Source: Acanthococcus lagerstroemiae (taxonomy: Eukaryota; Arthropoda; Insecta; Hemiptera; Eriococcidae). Taken from it: a DNA stretch of 64,000 nt. Under the pieces are notes generated by a model. That model was given only the letters and a program-made list of their open reading frames with translations, was not told the DNA's origin and ran no database searches. The stretch is taken from positions 32,503,214 through 32,567,213 of the forward strand of contig CM063110.1 in NCBI GenBank assembly GCA_031841125.1, read 5' to 3'. The translations under genes and the position numbers were made by a program. Positions 21,652-33,589 of this stretch are shown one piece after another. Position 1 is the first letter of the stretch. Every line of letters starts with the position of its first letter.

Positions 21652-22640
21652 AGGGTATCTACGGGATTTGGGAAACAAAATATCATGACTTTTCATGACT
21701 ATCATGAAGGATATAAAAAGGAAGTGGAAGAGGGGGCAAACTCGGCACTTCGCACCTCACCGAAGACTCCACCATTTTACCAACCGCCACCTTTTGATTA
21801 ATTTTTAGATAAACCAAAACCTGTACTATACCTGAAATAAGAGAATATTTTGAGAGTACAAGTGTATTCTAATACTTTCCAACCCCATAGCAAGGCACAA
21901 AGCTTGTTTTTTTCTGTTTTTTTGTTTTTTAAGAAAAATGAAGAAAAAAAGGAAAAAAAGAATCACCAGAATTATACTAGTTGCATATTTCAACATTTTT
22001 TCCTTTAACGACATTACAGCATTATGGACTGCAATACAAATGAGACAGTCTTAAGAGAGTTGAAAAATGCCCATAATTTGACCCCCTTTGTGGGGGGTTT
22101 GAACATGCAATCTTCTGCATTTATAAGCATGCACAAAAACAGGCAAAATACTAACCTAATTCAGAAAATGTCATACTGTACAGAGAATTTACAAAATTCC
22201 ACTGACAAATTGAATTTAAAAACAAAATGTGACGCGATATCAGTGTAAATTAATGGTAAATAAAATACGCAGTCCACATGGAAGGCAAAGCTATCACCAG
22301 TAATATTGATGCAGACAAATGTGCGTAGGAATAGCGTAGATAAATGTAAAGTGTACACAAATGTAAACAAATGTTAACAATGTAAAAATAATAGATTCAA
22401 TATTAACGCCCTATCAATACAGAGCGCGCTAAACTTCCATAATAAATATTCACTCAATATTTTTTTCCAATTAAATGAATAAAACTGATTCATTTTATTT
22501 TTGGTAATGAAAATAATAATTGTGAACTATGACAGGAAGAAATATCATGACTTTTTCGAGTTTTGGTTAAAATATCACGACTTTTCATGACTTTCAAGAC
22601 CATTTTTTGAAATCATGACTTTTCAGGCTAATAGATACCC
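21652..22640. mobile_element. Non-autonomous hAT-like element, 989 bp
   Basis: The left end begins agggtatcta and the right end finishes tagataccc, a short inverted repeat. Both sides are flanked by the perfect 8-bp direct repeat tgaacctc at 21644-21651 and 22641-22648, as expected for hAT target duplications. Both ends carry several atcatgacttttcatgac words just inside the termini. These may be subterminal transposase-binding repeats. No transposase frame is present; the open frames inside (for example 22024-22248) have no recognised domain. Confidence 0.75.
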
Positions 22641-22648
22641 TGAACCTC

Positions 22649-25008
22649 TGGGGCAAGAAAAAAAGTTAACCTACTTGATTTCTGAGAAAAAAAATTCTGC
22701 ACCACACGGAAAGGTAAGATGCCGGACCTGGTCATGGGAAAGGGGCATCGGTGGTGCTTCCAATATAGTTCGACGACGTTTTATTTTTCGATAGGGGAGG
22801 GGGAAGAGGAATAGAGATCAGTAAGTATCAGAAATTGGAACATCGTGCAGCAGGTAGAGGTAAAATCCTCCAGCCGAAATCGAAATTCCCTTTTACCACA
22901 AGATTTTCGGTTCAAAATCCTAAAAAATGTCAAAATATTACAGACAAAAATTTGAATGCGGAACATAAAATCCTTCTTACAGCCTTAAAAAAGGATTTAA
23001 AATCAACTCCTGCTTGCCTGGAAAAAGGATTCAAATCCCAAATCCGTATCTTAGGGGTTTGGATTTCAAAGGTCCAAAAGACTGAAATCCATTCCATCCC
23101 TGAAATCAATACAAGAATATTTCGGGACCTCGCTCACACTGACCAATGTGACGACACGACTTTTATGGAGAGGGGAGGGGTTATGCGACGTCGTTGACAC
23201 CTGAGATGAGTCACTTTTGCATTCACTTTGCAAGATCGCCGAAAGAGGTTGTCTCCATTGACTTTGTGTTAGAACTTTCTTTCCCATTTTATTCGCAGAA
23301 TATTCAACTTAAATAAACCATTTTTTTAAACCAACAGGCACTTCGGTTAGAATTCTCGTTTGAAATTAAAAACCACAATTCACTAGGATTTCTTACAGTT
23401 GAAAATTCGGATATAGCGAGTCATGAAAGTAGTTAATGGCCGTAAATACGAAAACTGCAACTCTTCTAACTCGAGCAATTAGCCAACCACTTTGGACGAC
23501 TTCGCTGCCTCAAAAATCGTTGCACTAAGCGTTGTTTGCCCATATGTCATATCCTTGTTTCCCCAAATTCACCCCCCTATTTTTCCTTCGCTTGTTCGTT
23601 TCGCAAATGGCTTTCCATTCTAACCATCCACAAAGGGAAAAAAAAAGAAGAAAAATAACACCGGCAGATGTACTAGCTTTTAAGCGCTTTTCGAAGCGTA
23701 TCCGGTCTTAATTTGTAATCCACGCCGAATGATGTATCAGTTTATCCTCAAGCGAGCAAAAATCCTGTTCAACTTTTTTGCCTAACGAACGAAACTTTCC
23801 GCAATTTTCCGAAACACGCGATCCACCGGAACTCGAGCGAGCGAGAGACAGAAAAAGAACAGCCGGTTTTCTAAATTAAATCATATCTAAGTGGTATGAA
23901 AAGGAAAAATAAAAAAGAAAAAAAGCAGAACAGAAAGAGGCAAAGTTTGTATATTACACAGACTCGATTCTCATCGCCATATTTGACGTCGTAATTTATT
24001 TTACACCCTTTGCTCCGGCTTCATCGGGAACAACGAAATCTGTTCTGGCGTCAATTTAGGACTTTGTGAAAGCGACGAACTTTTTGAACTTTTAACATTT
24101 AAGACTCTACGGCGAGGTGAATGTATATACGTGCGAATGCAGACGGACTTTACACGACTGACCTTTTTTTCTTCTTTCATATTCACGTTGCCAAGCTTTA
24201 CTCGCTACTCTCGTTCGCTTATTCGGCAAAAAATATCAGAATGTGAAATGTCACTTCTGATATATTCGAAACACGGTCCGTATAAATGTTACCTTTTTTC
24301 ATTCTCACCTTTGTTTTTGTTCTATCGGCTATTACTGCAAAATATCCGCCTGCCAACACGGAAATGTGCAATCGCGGAATGTTTCACGTGACGCGAATTA
24401 ACATTTATGAATTAATTACGTTTCCGCAAATATTGTTCACATTTAAGCTTTAAATAATAGCTTTTTCATTTTTTTTTGTTTTCCTTTTTTTTTTTCCTAT
24501 TTCAAATGCCTTCCATAAATAGTTGGTCGCAGTCCGAGTATACAAATAACCATTAATTTTTTCGACCGACGCGCGACCACTATAAATACGCGGAAAGTAC
24601 GTACTCCATTTCGATTTTGTAATCGTATTACCCCGTAATTTTACGACCCTGCCTGATCGGAGAAGGGTGCGAGGGAATCGAAATTTTTATAGTCCACGTA
24701 TACGATTGCGTTCTCGTTCATGGTTCAACGTACTTGTCCTTCCAATTCGTTTATTTTTCAGAACACGTGATCGGTTTATAGGGAACTCGGCGTGTCATTT
24801 ATAGGAATTCAATCGCCACACGATTTTCCGAGCCAATATTTTTACAGTTTCAGCTTTGATTGTCTTGTTACAGTCTTGATCCACTAACTTGAAGCTAGAA
24901 TTGTGGGCTTGCCAGACACGGTCACAATTAAAAACTGTCACAACACTCTGCTCAGTGAGTCATCTGAATTCCACTAAACAGTGTACATTTCGGAGTGTGA
25001 GTGAATTT
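22649..25008. other. Non-coding stretch
   Basis: About 2.4 kb with no recognised gene. Frames of up to 120 residues (22835-23197) have no domain. A tataaata word occurs near 24582 but no transcript can be supported. Confidence 0.5.
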
Positions 25009-25117
25009 GGTAATATTCCACGTGTAGAGTGTGCCAATTCACTTTTTCTTCTTCTGTGTACCAGAGCGTTTTCGGCTGTTATGCCATCATCAGCGGGGGA
25101 CCCTAAATAAGACTTGT
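25009..25117 (-). repeat. Penelope-like terminal repeat with hammerhead-like core (inverted copy)
   Basis: Read on the minus strand, this 109-bp segment aligns at roughly 80% with 27106-27213 on the plus strand. It contains CTGATGA (25087-25093), then TGGC-loop-GCC as a possible stem II, then GAAA. This is the order found in the hammerhead ribozymes that Penelope-like elements carry in their terminal repeats. I could not pair stems I and III convincingly, so I call it hammerhead-like only. Confidence 0.55.
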
Positions 25118-25135
25118 CTCGCCTTCCAGCTAGAC

Positions 25136-26815
25136 ATGGGTAACACCGAAGTCGCTGCACCGAAGAAGAAGAAGCCGGGAAGATGGACAATCCGGAAGCT
25201 AGACGCCGACCGGTTAGCGGCGAGCTTCCTAGCTCTCACCTGGAGTAAGGGAGAGCAAGAGGCCGTAAAGAGAAGCGCCGAGGTCGCAGCCGAAGACGTC
25301 ATTAGGACGGTGGTAGCGGCCTGCGGTAGCGCAATGCCCCGCGTCGGTCCACCGCGGGCGCGACCTCTGGTGTACTGGTGGACCGACGAGATTGCCGAGT
25401 TGCGGAAAGAGTGTAACCGCCTCCATCGTCGCTATCAGCGGATAGGACGAGATGACGGAGGGACGAGAGAAGCCTCGCAGCGATACCCGGAGGCGCGCCG
25501 AGTCCTCAAGGCAGCCATACGGCGAAGCAAGAAGGCAGCGTGGGAGGAGCTGCGGCAAGCGGCGGACAGCAATCCCTTCGGCAAGCCGTATCAAGTCATG
25601 ATGCGGAGAGCCAGGGGGCCGTCGGTGACGAGCCGCATGGAGCCGGGAGTGCTGCAGCAGGTCGTGGAGGAGCTGTTCCCGTAGCGCCCACCACTACCGG
25701 CATCGTCTGGAGAGGCTACGGAGGAGTTCTGTCCACTGAGCACCGGCAGATCCCGTTCCGAAGAGTGGAGATGGAGAAGGTCCAGCGGAGAGTTGCGTTG
25801 AGGTGCGTCAGCGTGTATCGCACCGTGTCGTTGGAGGCGGTAGGCATGCTGGCGCGCTTACCACCCATCAAGCTGAAGGTCGACGAGATGGCGCAGATCT
25901 ACAAGGCGCAAAAGAAGACGAAGACGCGTCAGGAGGCACACCGGGCGAAGCGTGGCATTCAGCTGACCACGCTTCAGAGAAGGAAGGAGAGGCTTGCCCA
26001 TTCTTCCAAAGGCGAGTGGACCCGAGGGCTGATTGATGAACTCGACCTGTGGACGGGTGAGAAGCACGGGAATCTGAACTTCCACCTGACCCAGGTCTTG
26101 AGCGGTCACCGATGTTTCGGCTCATACCTGCACCGGATAGGTTTGGCAGCGAGCGCCGAGTGCACGGACTGCAGAAACGGAGAGGAAGACACGCCGTGGC
26201 ATACACTGTTTGAGTGCGACGCCTGAGAGCATTAGAGGCGCGGGGCGGTCCCGATCGATCCCGGAGACGGCGTAATCGACCGTCTTGCGCCGGACACCCT
26301 GGTCCCGGAGATGTTGAGGAGCCGAAGCGGTTGGTACCAGCGAACCAGGTGTCGGTTTTCGTTTCGGCCATCATGCGGAGGAAGATGGAGGCAGAGTGGT
26401 CGAGACAGAGGACAGGAGGAGAAGCTGAAGTTGCTGCTAAAGTTGCTGTTGCTGCGGCAGCGGCGAATCCCATTCAGCGGAGCTCGCCCGTAGTACCAGG
26501 GCTGGAACAGAGCTCGCTCGCAGTGCAAGGGCGGGAGCTGCAAACAGAGTCTCACGCGATGAGTGAGTGAAGAGGAAGAGGCAGCGCGTCCGGCTGTGGG
26601 GGACCTGAATTCCAGACGAGCGCTCTGGGAGTGCAGACCTTGGTCAGTAGGGAACCCCACGGTGGCCCTGGCAGGACGCGAAATGGCGGCTCGGGTCCGG
26701 CCCCAAAGCGTTCCTCTCGGCACTGATGCGATGCCCGAAAGGGTAGTTTCCGGTGCTGGTGGTGCGGCATCTTAGGGGCCACTTTGGCATGCGTGCATCG
26801 CCATATGTCCCACCG
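25136..26815 (+). pseudogene. R1-like non-LTR retrotransposon, reverse transcriptase core deleted
   Basis: The first part (frame to 25684) encodes the linker between endonuclease and reverse transcriptase. It has the R1/Jockey-group phrases VYWWTDEIAELRKECNRLH and AAIRRSKKAAWEEL, and stops shortly after VVEELFP. In another frame, 25755-26226 encodes the region after the catalytic core: RRVALRCVSVYRTVS, a GEWTRGLIDELDLW stretch, and LTQVLSGHRCFGSYLHR followed by a C-x2-C...H...C cluster. The palm with its catalytic aspartates (several hundred codons) is missing. Further frameshifts lie beyond 26226; FVSAIMRRKMEAEW near 26355-26400 is the usual C-terminal end. The last 120 bp are the 3' untranslated end shared with 6330-6465 and 45304-45414. 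GC content is visibly higher than the surroundings. Confidence 0.8.
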
Positions 26816-26949
26816 CACCATAAGGAAAAGAAAATTAAAAGAACAACTAGAAATAATGAAGGCAGAAACAAAACAAAGCAACGTAATAAACACAACAACT
26901 AACTTTCAAAGCAAGAACTTATTCCATACTAATAACATAACACCCACGG

Positions 26950-27069
26950 ATTGGACAGACTGCACAGACTGAACAATCACAGACAACCAATAGGAGGACA
27001 CAACTAAGAACACTTACAGATTGGACGGAGTGCATAATCACGGACAACCTATAGGAGCACACGACTAAA
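26950..27069 (+). repeat. Two-unit tandem repeat, about 58-69 bp per unit
   Basis: Two imperfect units follow each other. Each has gattggac, then gactgca/gagtgca, then aatcac-gacaacc and ataggag-acac. It lies between the R1-like pseudogene and the plus-strand Penelope-like terminal repeat, so it may belong to the 3' part of that element. Confidence 0.6.
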
Positions 27070-27105
27070 CAGGTTCACCAAACGGTACTACTCTCGACTA
27101 TGACT

Positions 27106-27213
27106 ACAAGTCTCATTAAGGTTACTCCACTGATAATGGCATCAACCGAAAGCGCTCTGGAATACAGAAGAAAAAAAAGTGAATTGGCACACCCTACACA
27201 TGGAATATTATCC
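27106..27213 (+). repeat. Penelope-like terminal repeat, plus-strand copy (core mutated)
   Basis: This aligns with the minus strand of 25009-25117, from acaagtct to ggaatattatcc. Shared blocks include gtgaattggcacac and gcgctctgg/acgctctgg. The motif corresponding to the hammerhead core reads CTGATAA here (27130-27136), so a conserved G is changed and self-cleavage would be unlikely. The two copies face each other across the R1-like pseudogene. Confidence 0.55.
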
Positions 27214-30200
27214 TCTAAACAGGTTCTTTGGGACGATGAAAAACCGACATCGAAGTAAGTAAAATCCGATTAATTTTCAAGGCGGGAACAGGTTCGCACT
27301 TCGAGCTCATCAATTTTGGAGAGAAAAGACATCGAAAATGAAAACCGTAACAGCATTATAACTTGAAAGGTAAGGGGAAAATATATTCCAATGTTTTTGA
27401 GGTGAAATGTATAAGATTTGAAAAATTTGGTTCATATCATAGTAATATCTGTCTACTCTTTACTGAAACACCTTTTACACTCGACTCTGATCGGGTAATC
27501 GCACCCACTTATTCGCCAGACTGTGCACAGATAGGCAGCCGCGACTGAAATTCCGCGAATAGCGCAACAAGTACACGCAGATGAACAAACGGTGTACAAG
27601 GAACCCTGCCCCGACCACTGTCGTTACAAATGCCAATTGAAAATCCATTAACCGGCTGGAATTATCTGGCGATGTATCACCATCGCCCCGAATTCGAGTT
27701 CCTATAGTCGGCCACGAATTACAATAATGCGAAAGCGGTCGCACACGACATCACCGCCGCACCGCGCCGCCGCATCGATATCGTTCGCCAATTTCCCGCG
27801 CCGCATTTTTCTGAATGCCTTGTTGTGCTTATAGTTCTATTTTAAATTGGTCGGTGGCTTTCTTTTTCCAGTAACCGTACGGAAAGCCGAGTCGGACTCG
27901 CGCCGCTTCGAAATACACCATACCAGATGTAATAAAACAAAATATAATGTCGACAACGTTCTCGTGCTGGCTTTCCGATACGACCTTATAATCACGTGGG
28001 CGGTTAGACACGCTTCTTGCAATATATATCAACAAGGAGGGAAAAAATTGTGTATCTGTACCATTGTGAATGTGTATACGTCTGTTGAGGGAAACAAATG
28101 GCGAACACAAATTTCACGACTGACGTCGAAGACCACTTTTCTGTATGTGCTCGTGTTCTCCGGCGTGCCCCCTTTCTCGTTATACAGGAATGCGTAACCG
28201 CGACGCGGCGGTCCGTAATTAGGAAATCCGTGGTGACTACTTCGTCGATTGCGGCAGATTCGTGCAGGATACACGTGACCGTCGAGAGAAAATCTGGGTC
28301 TATGGAAAATGGAAAACAGGAAAACCTACGCAATTTTTCTAGTCCCCTGCTCGGAAATCACGATGTTGCCGAAGGCCTCCCCTCCTTCAAGAAATATCAG
28401 TCGATGAAAAACCCTTCGGGCTCGAAGGAGAGGCTAATTCCTTTTCCTCACCCCTTTTGTCAGGCCTAGCAGGATAACCCCGACGATGAGCCCCTAACAA
28501 ATGATAATGTGTCATCGATAGCCGCGTAAAGAACTTAAAAGTTCCTCGGAGGCGCCATAAACTGCGACATTTATTAAACCATTTAGACGAAACTGTATGC
28601 AGGATAGTGCACCGTACCTTACTTTTTCCTGGCTCGTTTTTATGTACGCAACCTTTTCTTTTCCTACTTCTTTCTTTCTTTTCCTTCTATCACCTAAATA
28701 TTCAGAACAACGTTTTATGTCTTCAACAACGCGGTAAAATGTTAACTCCGGGTCCTTTTCTTTTTTTCCCCTTCCATTCGAAGATACACCCTTGTAATTT
28801 TAAATTAAAAATAATCTTTTATTAAAAAATGTATGTATATAACTTTTCACGAGGGTTAGAAAAAATAGTGCTTTTGATTCCGTCTTTCTTATTTTCTTTT
28901 TTATTTATTCATTCTGAAATTCAGCAACACTCGTTAAATGGTTAAAAGCTAATATTTATGCTGCTTTTTTCTCTCTTTTAAATTAAATCGCGTTTTTAAT
29001 ACTTCATATTCTCTTTCGATGCCAGGAGGGGCTCTAAAAAAAAAAAAAAAAAAAAAAAAACGAATTTGCTCGCATTTTCATCCATTACTCCCACGGATAA
29101 AAATGGAACGTTGAAAAATTACTAGAAGGAGCATAATTTGAACTCGTATATGAAAATACCTTCTGCCTATCTAGCTGTCGGGATTGTTGCTGACTGCCTC
29201 CTCTCGTTTTATTTCCATGTTTGTTTCTCTAACTGGTTTGATTATGGATTCACGAATGTACTCTGAAATCTTAGGGTTTTACAAGTTCATGCAACCCGGT
29301 GTTCCTCTTCCAGCGCAGGGAGGACAAATTCTCAATTTATAGGAGTTTTTTCGATTTCTCGTAAAAATTCCATTCTGGACCAGTATCTCTTCATCAGAAA
29401 ACTGTTCCTTCATGTTGTATTCCAAACATGGTCACGTTTACTTTTTCGTGACTTTTCAACATATTATATGAACAGAGTGACGGAAATGATGAAATCTGAT
29501 TGAAAGACGGGAAAAGTAATCGAGAACGTACAACGAACTTGGCACGTTTCGTATTGGGAAGTTAACATTGCCTAGGTAGCGCCAGTGTAACACACTAACA
29601 CAAACTAAGTAACGCGTAACACATTGGAAACGTCTGGGGGGATTATTTCAGCTTCCCTATTCTTGTACATCAAAAATCGCCAATTTCACGTAATTTCATT
29701 TAAAAAATGTCCATCGAGGCAATTCTTTTTTATCGTGATAGCTAAATGCTATTGCTGACAGTAGCGGCCAAACATCCCCCTTCGGACCGAAAAAGAAAGA
29801 AAAAAATTGCAAAAGCACATTATACAAAAATGTAGTGAATATGTGCGTTTATTTTGGAACGATTTAATCACATTATGAAACTTGTCTTCAGAAACTATTT
29901 AAAATGACATTCATCTCGGTTTTTCAGGGAGCGGAGGTGGAAAAAGTTTTATTTTCAAAACACCCTCCTTGGAAAATTTCTAGATATGCCACTGATTGCT
30001 GAAATTATTTCAACCAACTTTGTTTCGAAAACGATTTTTATGACACGCCAAAGGCGTTCAAAAATCACTCTTTTTACACGGTCTTTATATGAACCAGTTA
30101 CATAATCCCCTCGTTGTAGAAGCAGCGCTGCCAACCTATACTTTTGGTTAGCTTCCCAGTTGTACAAAACTGAACGAATACGGTGTGGCCTTGAACTGAA

Positions 30201-30465
30201 TTTCTTATTTGAGTTTGAATTGACATCAAACAACTTGATAATGGAGTGAATAAGCAGTTCTTGACTAGTTTGTAAGTTGGTGAACTTATCCATGTCGGAT
30301 GCACCCCTTCACAGACGTCCTTTACCTTTTCCCTCTTAATTACTAGCTTTAACGTTTGCTTGACACACAATACTAGTATTTACTTATAGTTTGATGAAAA
30401 TCTTGAATGAACCCTCAAAACAAAATCAACCTGCAAAGTCCGTTAATTTTTCGACAGAACATCGT
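27214..30465. other. Non-coding stretch
   Basis: About 3.2 kb without a recognised gene. A locally GC-rich patch lies at about 27740-27810 and a run of 25 A at 29036-29060. Open frames such as 28098-28469 (123 residues) and 29955-30293 show no domain. A gatatgccactg word near 29985 resembles a hAT end, but no partner end was found. Confidence 0.5.
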
Positions 30466-30469
30466 GGCT

Positions 30470-30635
30470 TAATTCGATGTAGAATTCGATACAACAGTCG
30501 AGTTATGTCGGCATCCGCTTCAAGATCGAATTTTGCATCGACTTCCAAGTAGAATTCTATTTGAAAGTCGATGTTGACTTGGTAACTTGACGTTTGTGTC
30601 AAATTCTATATCAAATTCAACTGCAATATTATTTC
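30470..30635 (+). repeat. TCGA-rich dispersed repeat, copy 2
   Basis: This resembles 3440-3598 in order and wording: gcatcgacttcc, tagaattctat, aaagtcgatgttgac, then cttgacg and caaattctata. Ends are approximate. Confidence 0.5.
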
Positions 30636-30954
30636 GACAATGTAACGGATTTTGAATATCGACGCGGGAGTCAACTTCTGTAGTATCGACTGTGTTTAGA
30701 GCGTTGTTGAACCCACTGGATAATATTTTGTGGCAGCTGCCGCAATTTGCCACTAAGTTAATCAAAAATTCCTTTATTATTCTCACTTCAGTTAATAGTA
30801 AAAATTCATAAATATAAACATTCATTTTCACTGGCCATATCTGCGCAATTTCAGAAGTTTTCTCTATGAATTAGACGAATCGGATGTGCAGTGAAAGTTG
30901 AACTTAATATCCACTGTTGTCCACATGAAGCTCAATGTGTTGCCGTAAACGAAA

Positions 30955-31500
30955 CAGAAAAAGAAAAGGAAGGGAAAAGAAAAAGTCGAACACAGACGAA
31001 AATGAAGATTTAACGCTAAATACGCAAGGCAAAAGAAGAAGCGAAATGCAAAAGTCAAAAAGTGAAAAACAAAAGAGGCATGACCAAAGGCAAGAGATGA
31101 AAGGCAACATATGACAGACAACAGGCAGAAGGGGAAAAAATTATAATAACAAAACGTGACAATCAAGATCAAGATAAATACGTGGAGAAAGATCCGGGAA
31201 AAGAGACGAAGAAGGGAGAAGTATAAAGGAGGACAAGCAAAATAAAGGCAGAGAAAGAGAATAAGAGAAAAAGAAAGAGAAGAAAGGAAAAACAAAAAAA
31301 GAGTAAGGAGACAAAAACCACAAAGAAACCAACATGAAGGAGTGGAAAAGGTCAGAAAATGAGAGACGAGAGATATTAGATACGGGAAAGGGAAAAAGAG
31401 AAACTAAGACAAGAAGGATGTCAGAATGAGAGAAAGAAAACCTGAGGAAATAGAATGAGTAAAGGAGAAAAAGGAAAACAGAAAAGGAGAAAAAAAAACA
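30955..31500 (+). repeat. Polypurine (GA-rich) tract
   Basis: About 550 bp are overwhelmingly A and G on the plus strand, in irregular gaaaaga/aggaaa words. The minus-strand open frames over it (30864-31295 and 31141-31335) are low-complexity Phe/Leu/Ser strings and I do not regard them as genes. Confidence 0.75.
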
Positions 31501-31509
31501 AGGATAGGT

Positions 31510-32395
31510 ACGGGAAAAAATTCTAATTTTTTACAAAACCAAAATATTTGAAAATTCAATATTAAAACCTAAAAATTGACTTTTGAAAATTCAAGCGTAA
31601 AAATTGTAATCAGAAATGTAAATTCAAAAATTTTTAGAAATTCAAATTTAAGAACTCAGGTTAAAGGATTTAATTTTTTTTTTTAATTTGTGTTTTAAAC
31701 TCAAATTTTAAAATTCGGAATGTATAAATTTAAATTCAGAAGTAAAACTCCAAAGTTAAAGAATAAAATTTAAAACTTTAAATCTGAGAATTTGAATTCG
31801 AAAATTGAATATGGCAAATTCACAAATTCTAGTTCAAAAACTCAAATTTATATACTTAAATTCAGATATTCAAAGCTAAAAATATAAATGAAAAATGAAT
31901 TTATTTAAATTTAAAGCTTTTCAATTTCAAAAATTAAAATTTGAAAGATTTGAAATTCAAATTTAAAAAGTTAAATTTGAAAAATCAAGGTCAAAATCTC
32001 AAATTTAAAAATTTATTTGAAAATTCAAATTTTACTTCTCAGATCCAAAATTTTTAATTTCAAAATTCGGATTTAAAAATTTAAATTAAAAAATTTAGAT
32101 TTTACATTTTAAATTAGAAAACATGAATTTGAAAATTTAGATTCAGAAATTTGAATGTAAAAATTCAAATTGAAAATCGATTTAGCAATAATTAAAAAAC
32201 AAAATTTTAATTTCAATAATTCAAATTGATAAAATCGAATTTTAAAACTTAAATTTAAACATTCAAATTGAAAATTTTCAATTTACTGTTGAGAACAGGT
32301 CGTTTAAATTCAAAATTTCAAATTTGAAAATTCGAATTCAGAAAACTGAATACCTATAAACACTGAAGCTTAAAATTTCAAATTTATAAATTACT
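31510..32395. repeat. Degenerate AT-rich tandem repeat (aaattcaaattt-like)
   Basis: About 890 bp consist of diverged repeats of a roughly 12-bp word close to aaattcaaattt, with aaaattgaa, aaatttaaaa and similar variants. It directly follows the polypurine tract and stops near 32395, where ordinary sequence resumes. No gene seen. Confidence 0.7.
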
Positions 32396-32656
32396 AGCTG
32401 ACTGTGGGCTAAATTGAGTCGGCTAAGGTGAGCTGGCTAAAGTGTTTTAGGTTAACTAAGTTAGTCCACTCCTCTTCCCTGTACAGGAAACCGCTTTCCC
32501 ATCTTCCCTGTCCGTCTTTTCAATGATTCCCTGGGATCGTGGGATCCACATCCGTGATCTTTTTCTGCCTGGAAACTCTTGCTGTTTTCCTCCCTCCACC
32601 CTTCCCGAACTGCCGGCATCGGCTGCTAATGCAACTAATAAGCGGGTGGTCCCTTC

Positions 32657-32926
32657 CAGTGGCGTAGCCAAGGAGGAGGGGGGCGAAGGGGGCGAATGCT
32701 CCCCAGACACCTGAAATCTAATGTAAAATAAGCAAAAATGAGTGATTTTTCGGCTTTAAAACACGTTTTTTCGAAAAAATTTTACTCGAGTAGTGATTTT
32801 ACCTTCATTTTTTATAAAATAGTCCTCTAATATGGGCAATTTTTAAAAAATACCTCAATTTTCGACTTTTTCTCTCATGAAAATCTTACTTCGCCCCCCT
32901 TTGAGAAAATCCTGGCTACGCCACTG
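32657..32926. mobile_element. hAT-like MITE, 270 bp
   Basis: Ends are cagtggcgtagcc and ggctacgccactg, a perfect 13-bp inverted repeat. Flanks gtcccttc (32649-32656) and gtcacttc (32927-32934) are an 8-bp target duplication with one mismatch. Its right half matches the element at 12731-12886. No coding capacity. Confidence 0.88.
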
Positions 32927-32934
32927 GTCACTTC

Positions 32935-33581
32935 ACTTCTTCATTTTAATGTCTTATGAACTCCATTTTTAGCTTACGCTCTTCGTAACCAGCTGCGGAT
33001 GAAGCCAAGCCGCTATAGACAGTTAACAAATTGTCCCCCTCACCGGACAATCCACATCCTCCTAATGAACTTCAGCTCAAAAATTGATAATTATTTCCCA
33101 GTTATGTTTTCTGCAACTGTTTCCTTTTTCTGTCTGCATTTTTTCCCCCCTCCTTTTCCGAATTCCTTTCCTTCTTCCTGCTGTTTTTATACAAAAATTT
33201 GCTGCCCCTCGAAATCTGTTGCCCTAGGCACTTGCCTAATGTGCCTATCGGGAAATACATCGCTGGAACTGATACCATATATAGGTATTTAGATAATTTG
33301 AGGTCGAAAGGGTTTGGACCTCCACCCAAGTTCGATGTAAAACAATTCTAGAAAGTTCAAATTGAAAAAAAAATAGGGGCGCCAGGGGGGACAAAATTTT
33401 GTGACTCCCTTCCTAATTAGAGTACCGAAATTTTTTATAACTTAAAACCTATTCCGGGTTCACACAAACACATCCAGAAAACTCCAACCCTTTAGCTCTT
33501 AAGGTTCACCCACCAACCTCGAACAAACAAACAGACAAACATTCATTTTTATATAGAAGAAGAAGATTCGCAAAACATACC
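32935..33581. other. Non-coding stretch
   Basis: No gene recognised. The words tgccctaggcacttgccta near 33220 resemble hAT termini, but no matching end or duplication was found. Confidence 0.4.
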
Positions 33582-33589
33582 ATCCGTAC

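Noticed and set aside
24575..24600. TATA-like promoter (tataaatacgcgg)
   Set aside because: No downstream exon or transcript start can be supported; such words are common in AT-rich DNA.
25868..26473. 201- and 163-residue minus-strand frames over the R1-like relic
   Set aside because: GC-rich shadows of the plus-strand coding relic; no recognisable domain.
28098..28469. 123-residue open frame
   Set aside because: No domain or repeat support; several other frames are open over the same GC-richer stretch.
29920..29995. hAT-like end at gatatgccactg
   Set aside because: No matching left terminus or 8-bp duplication could be found.
30864..31335. Minus-strand open frames of 143, 68 and 64 residues
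   Set aside because: They are the complement of the polypurine tract and spell low-complexity Phe/Leu/Ser strings; open by composition only.
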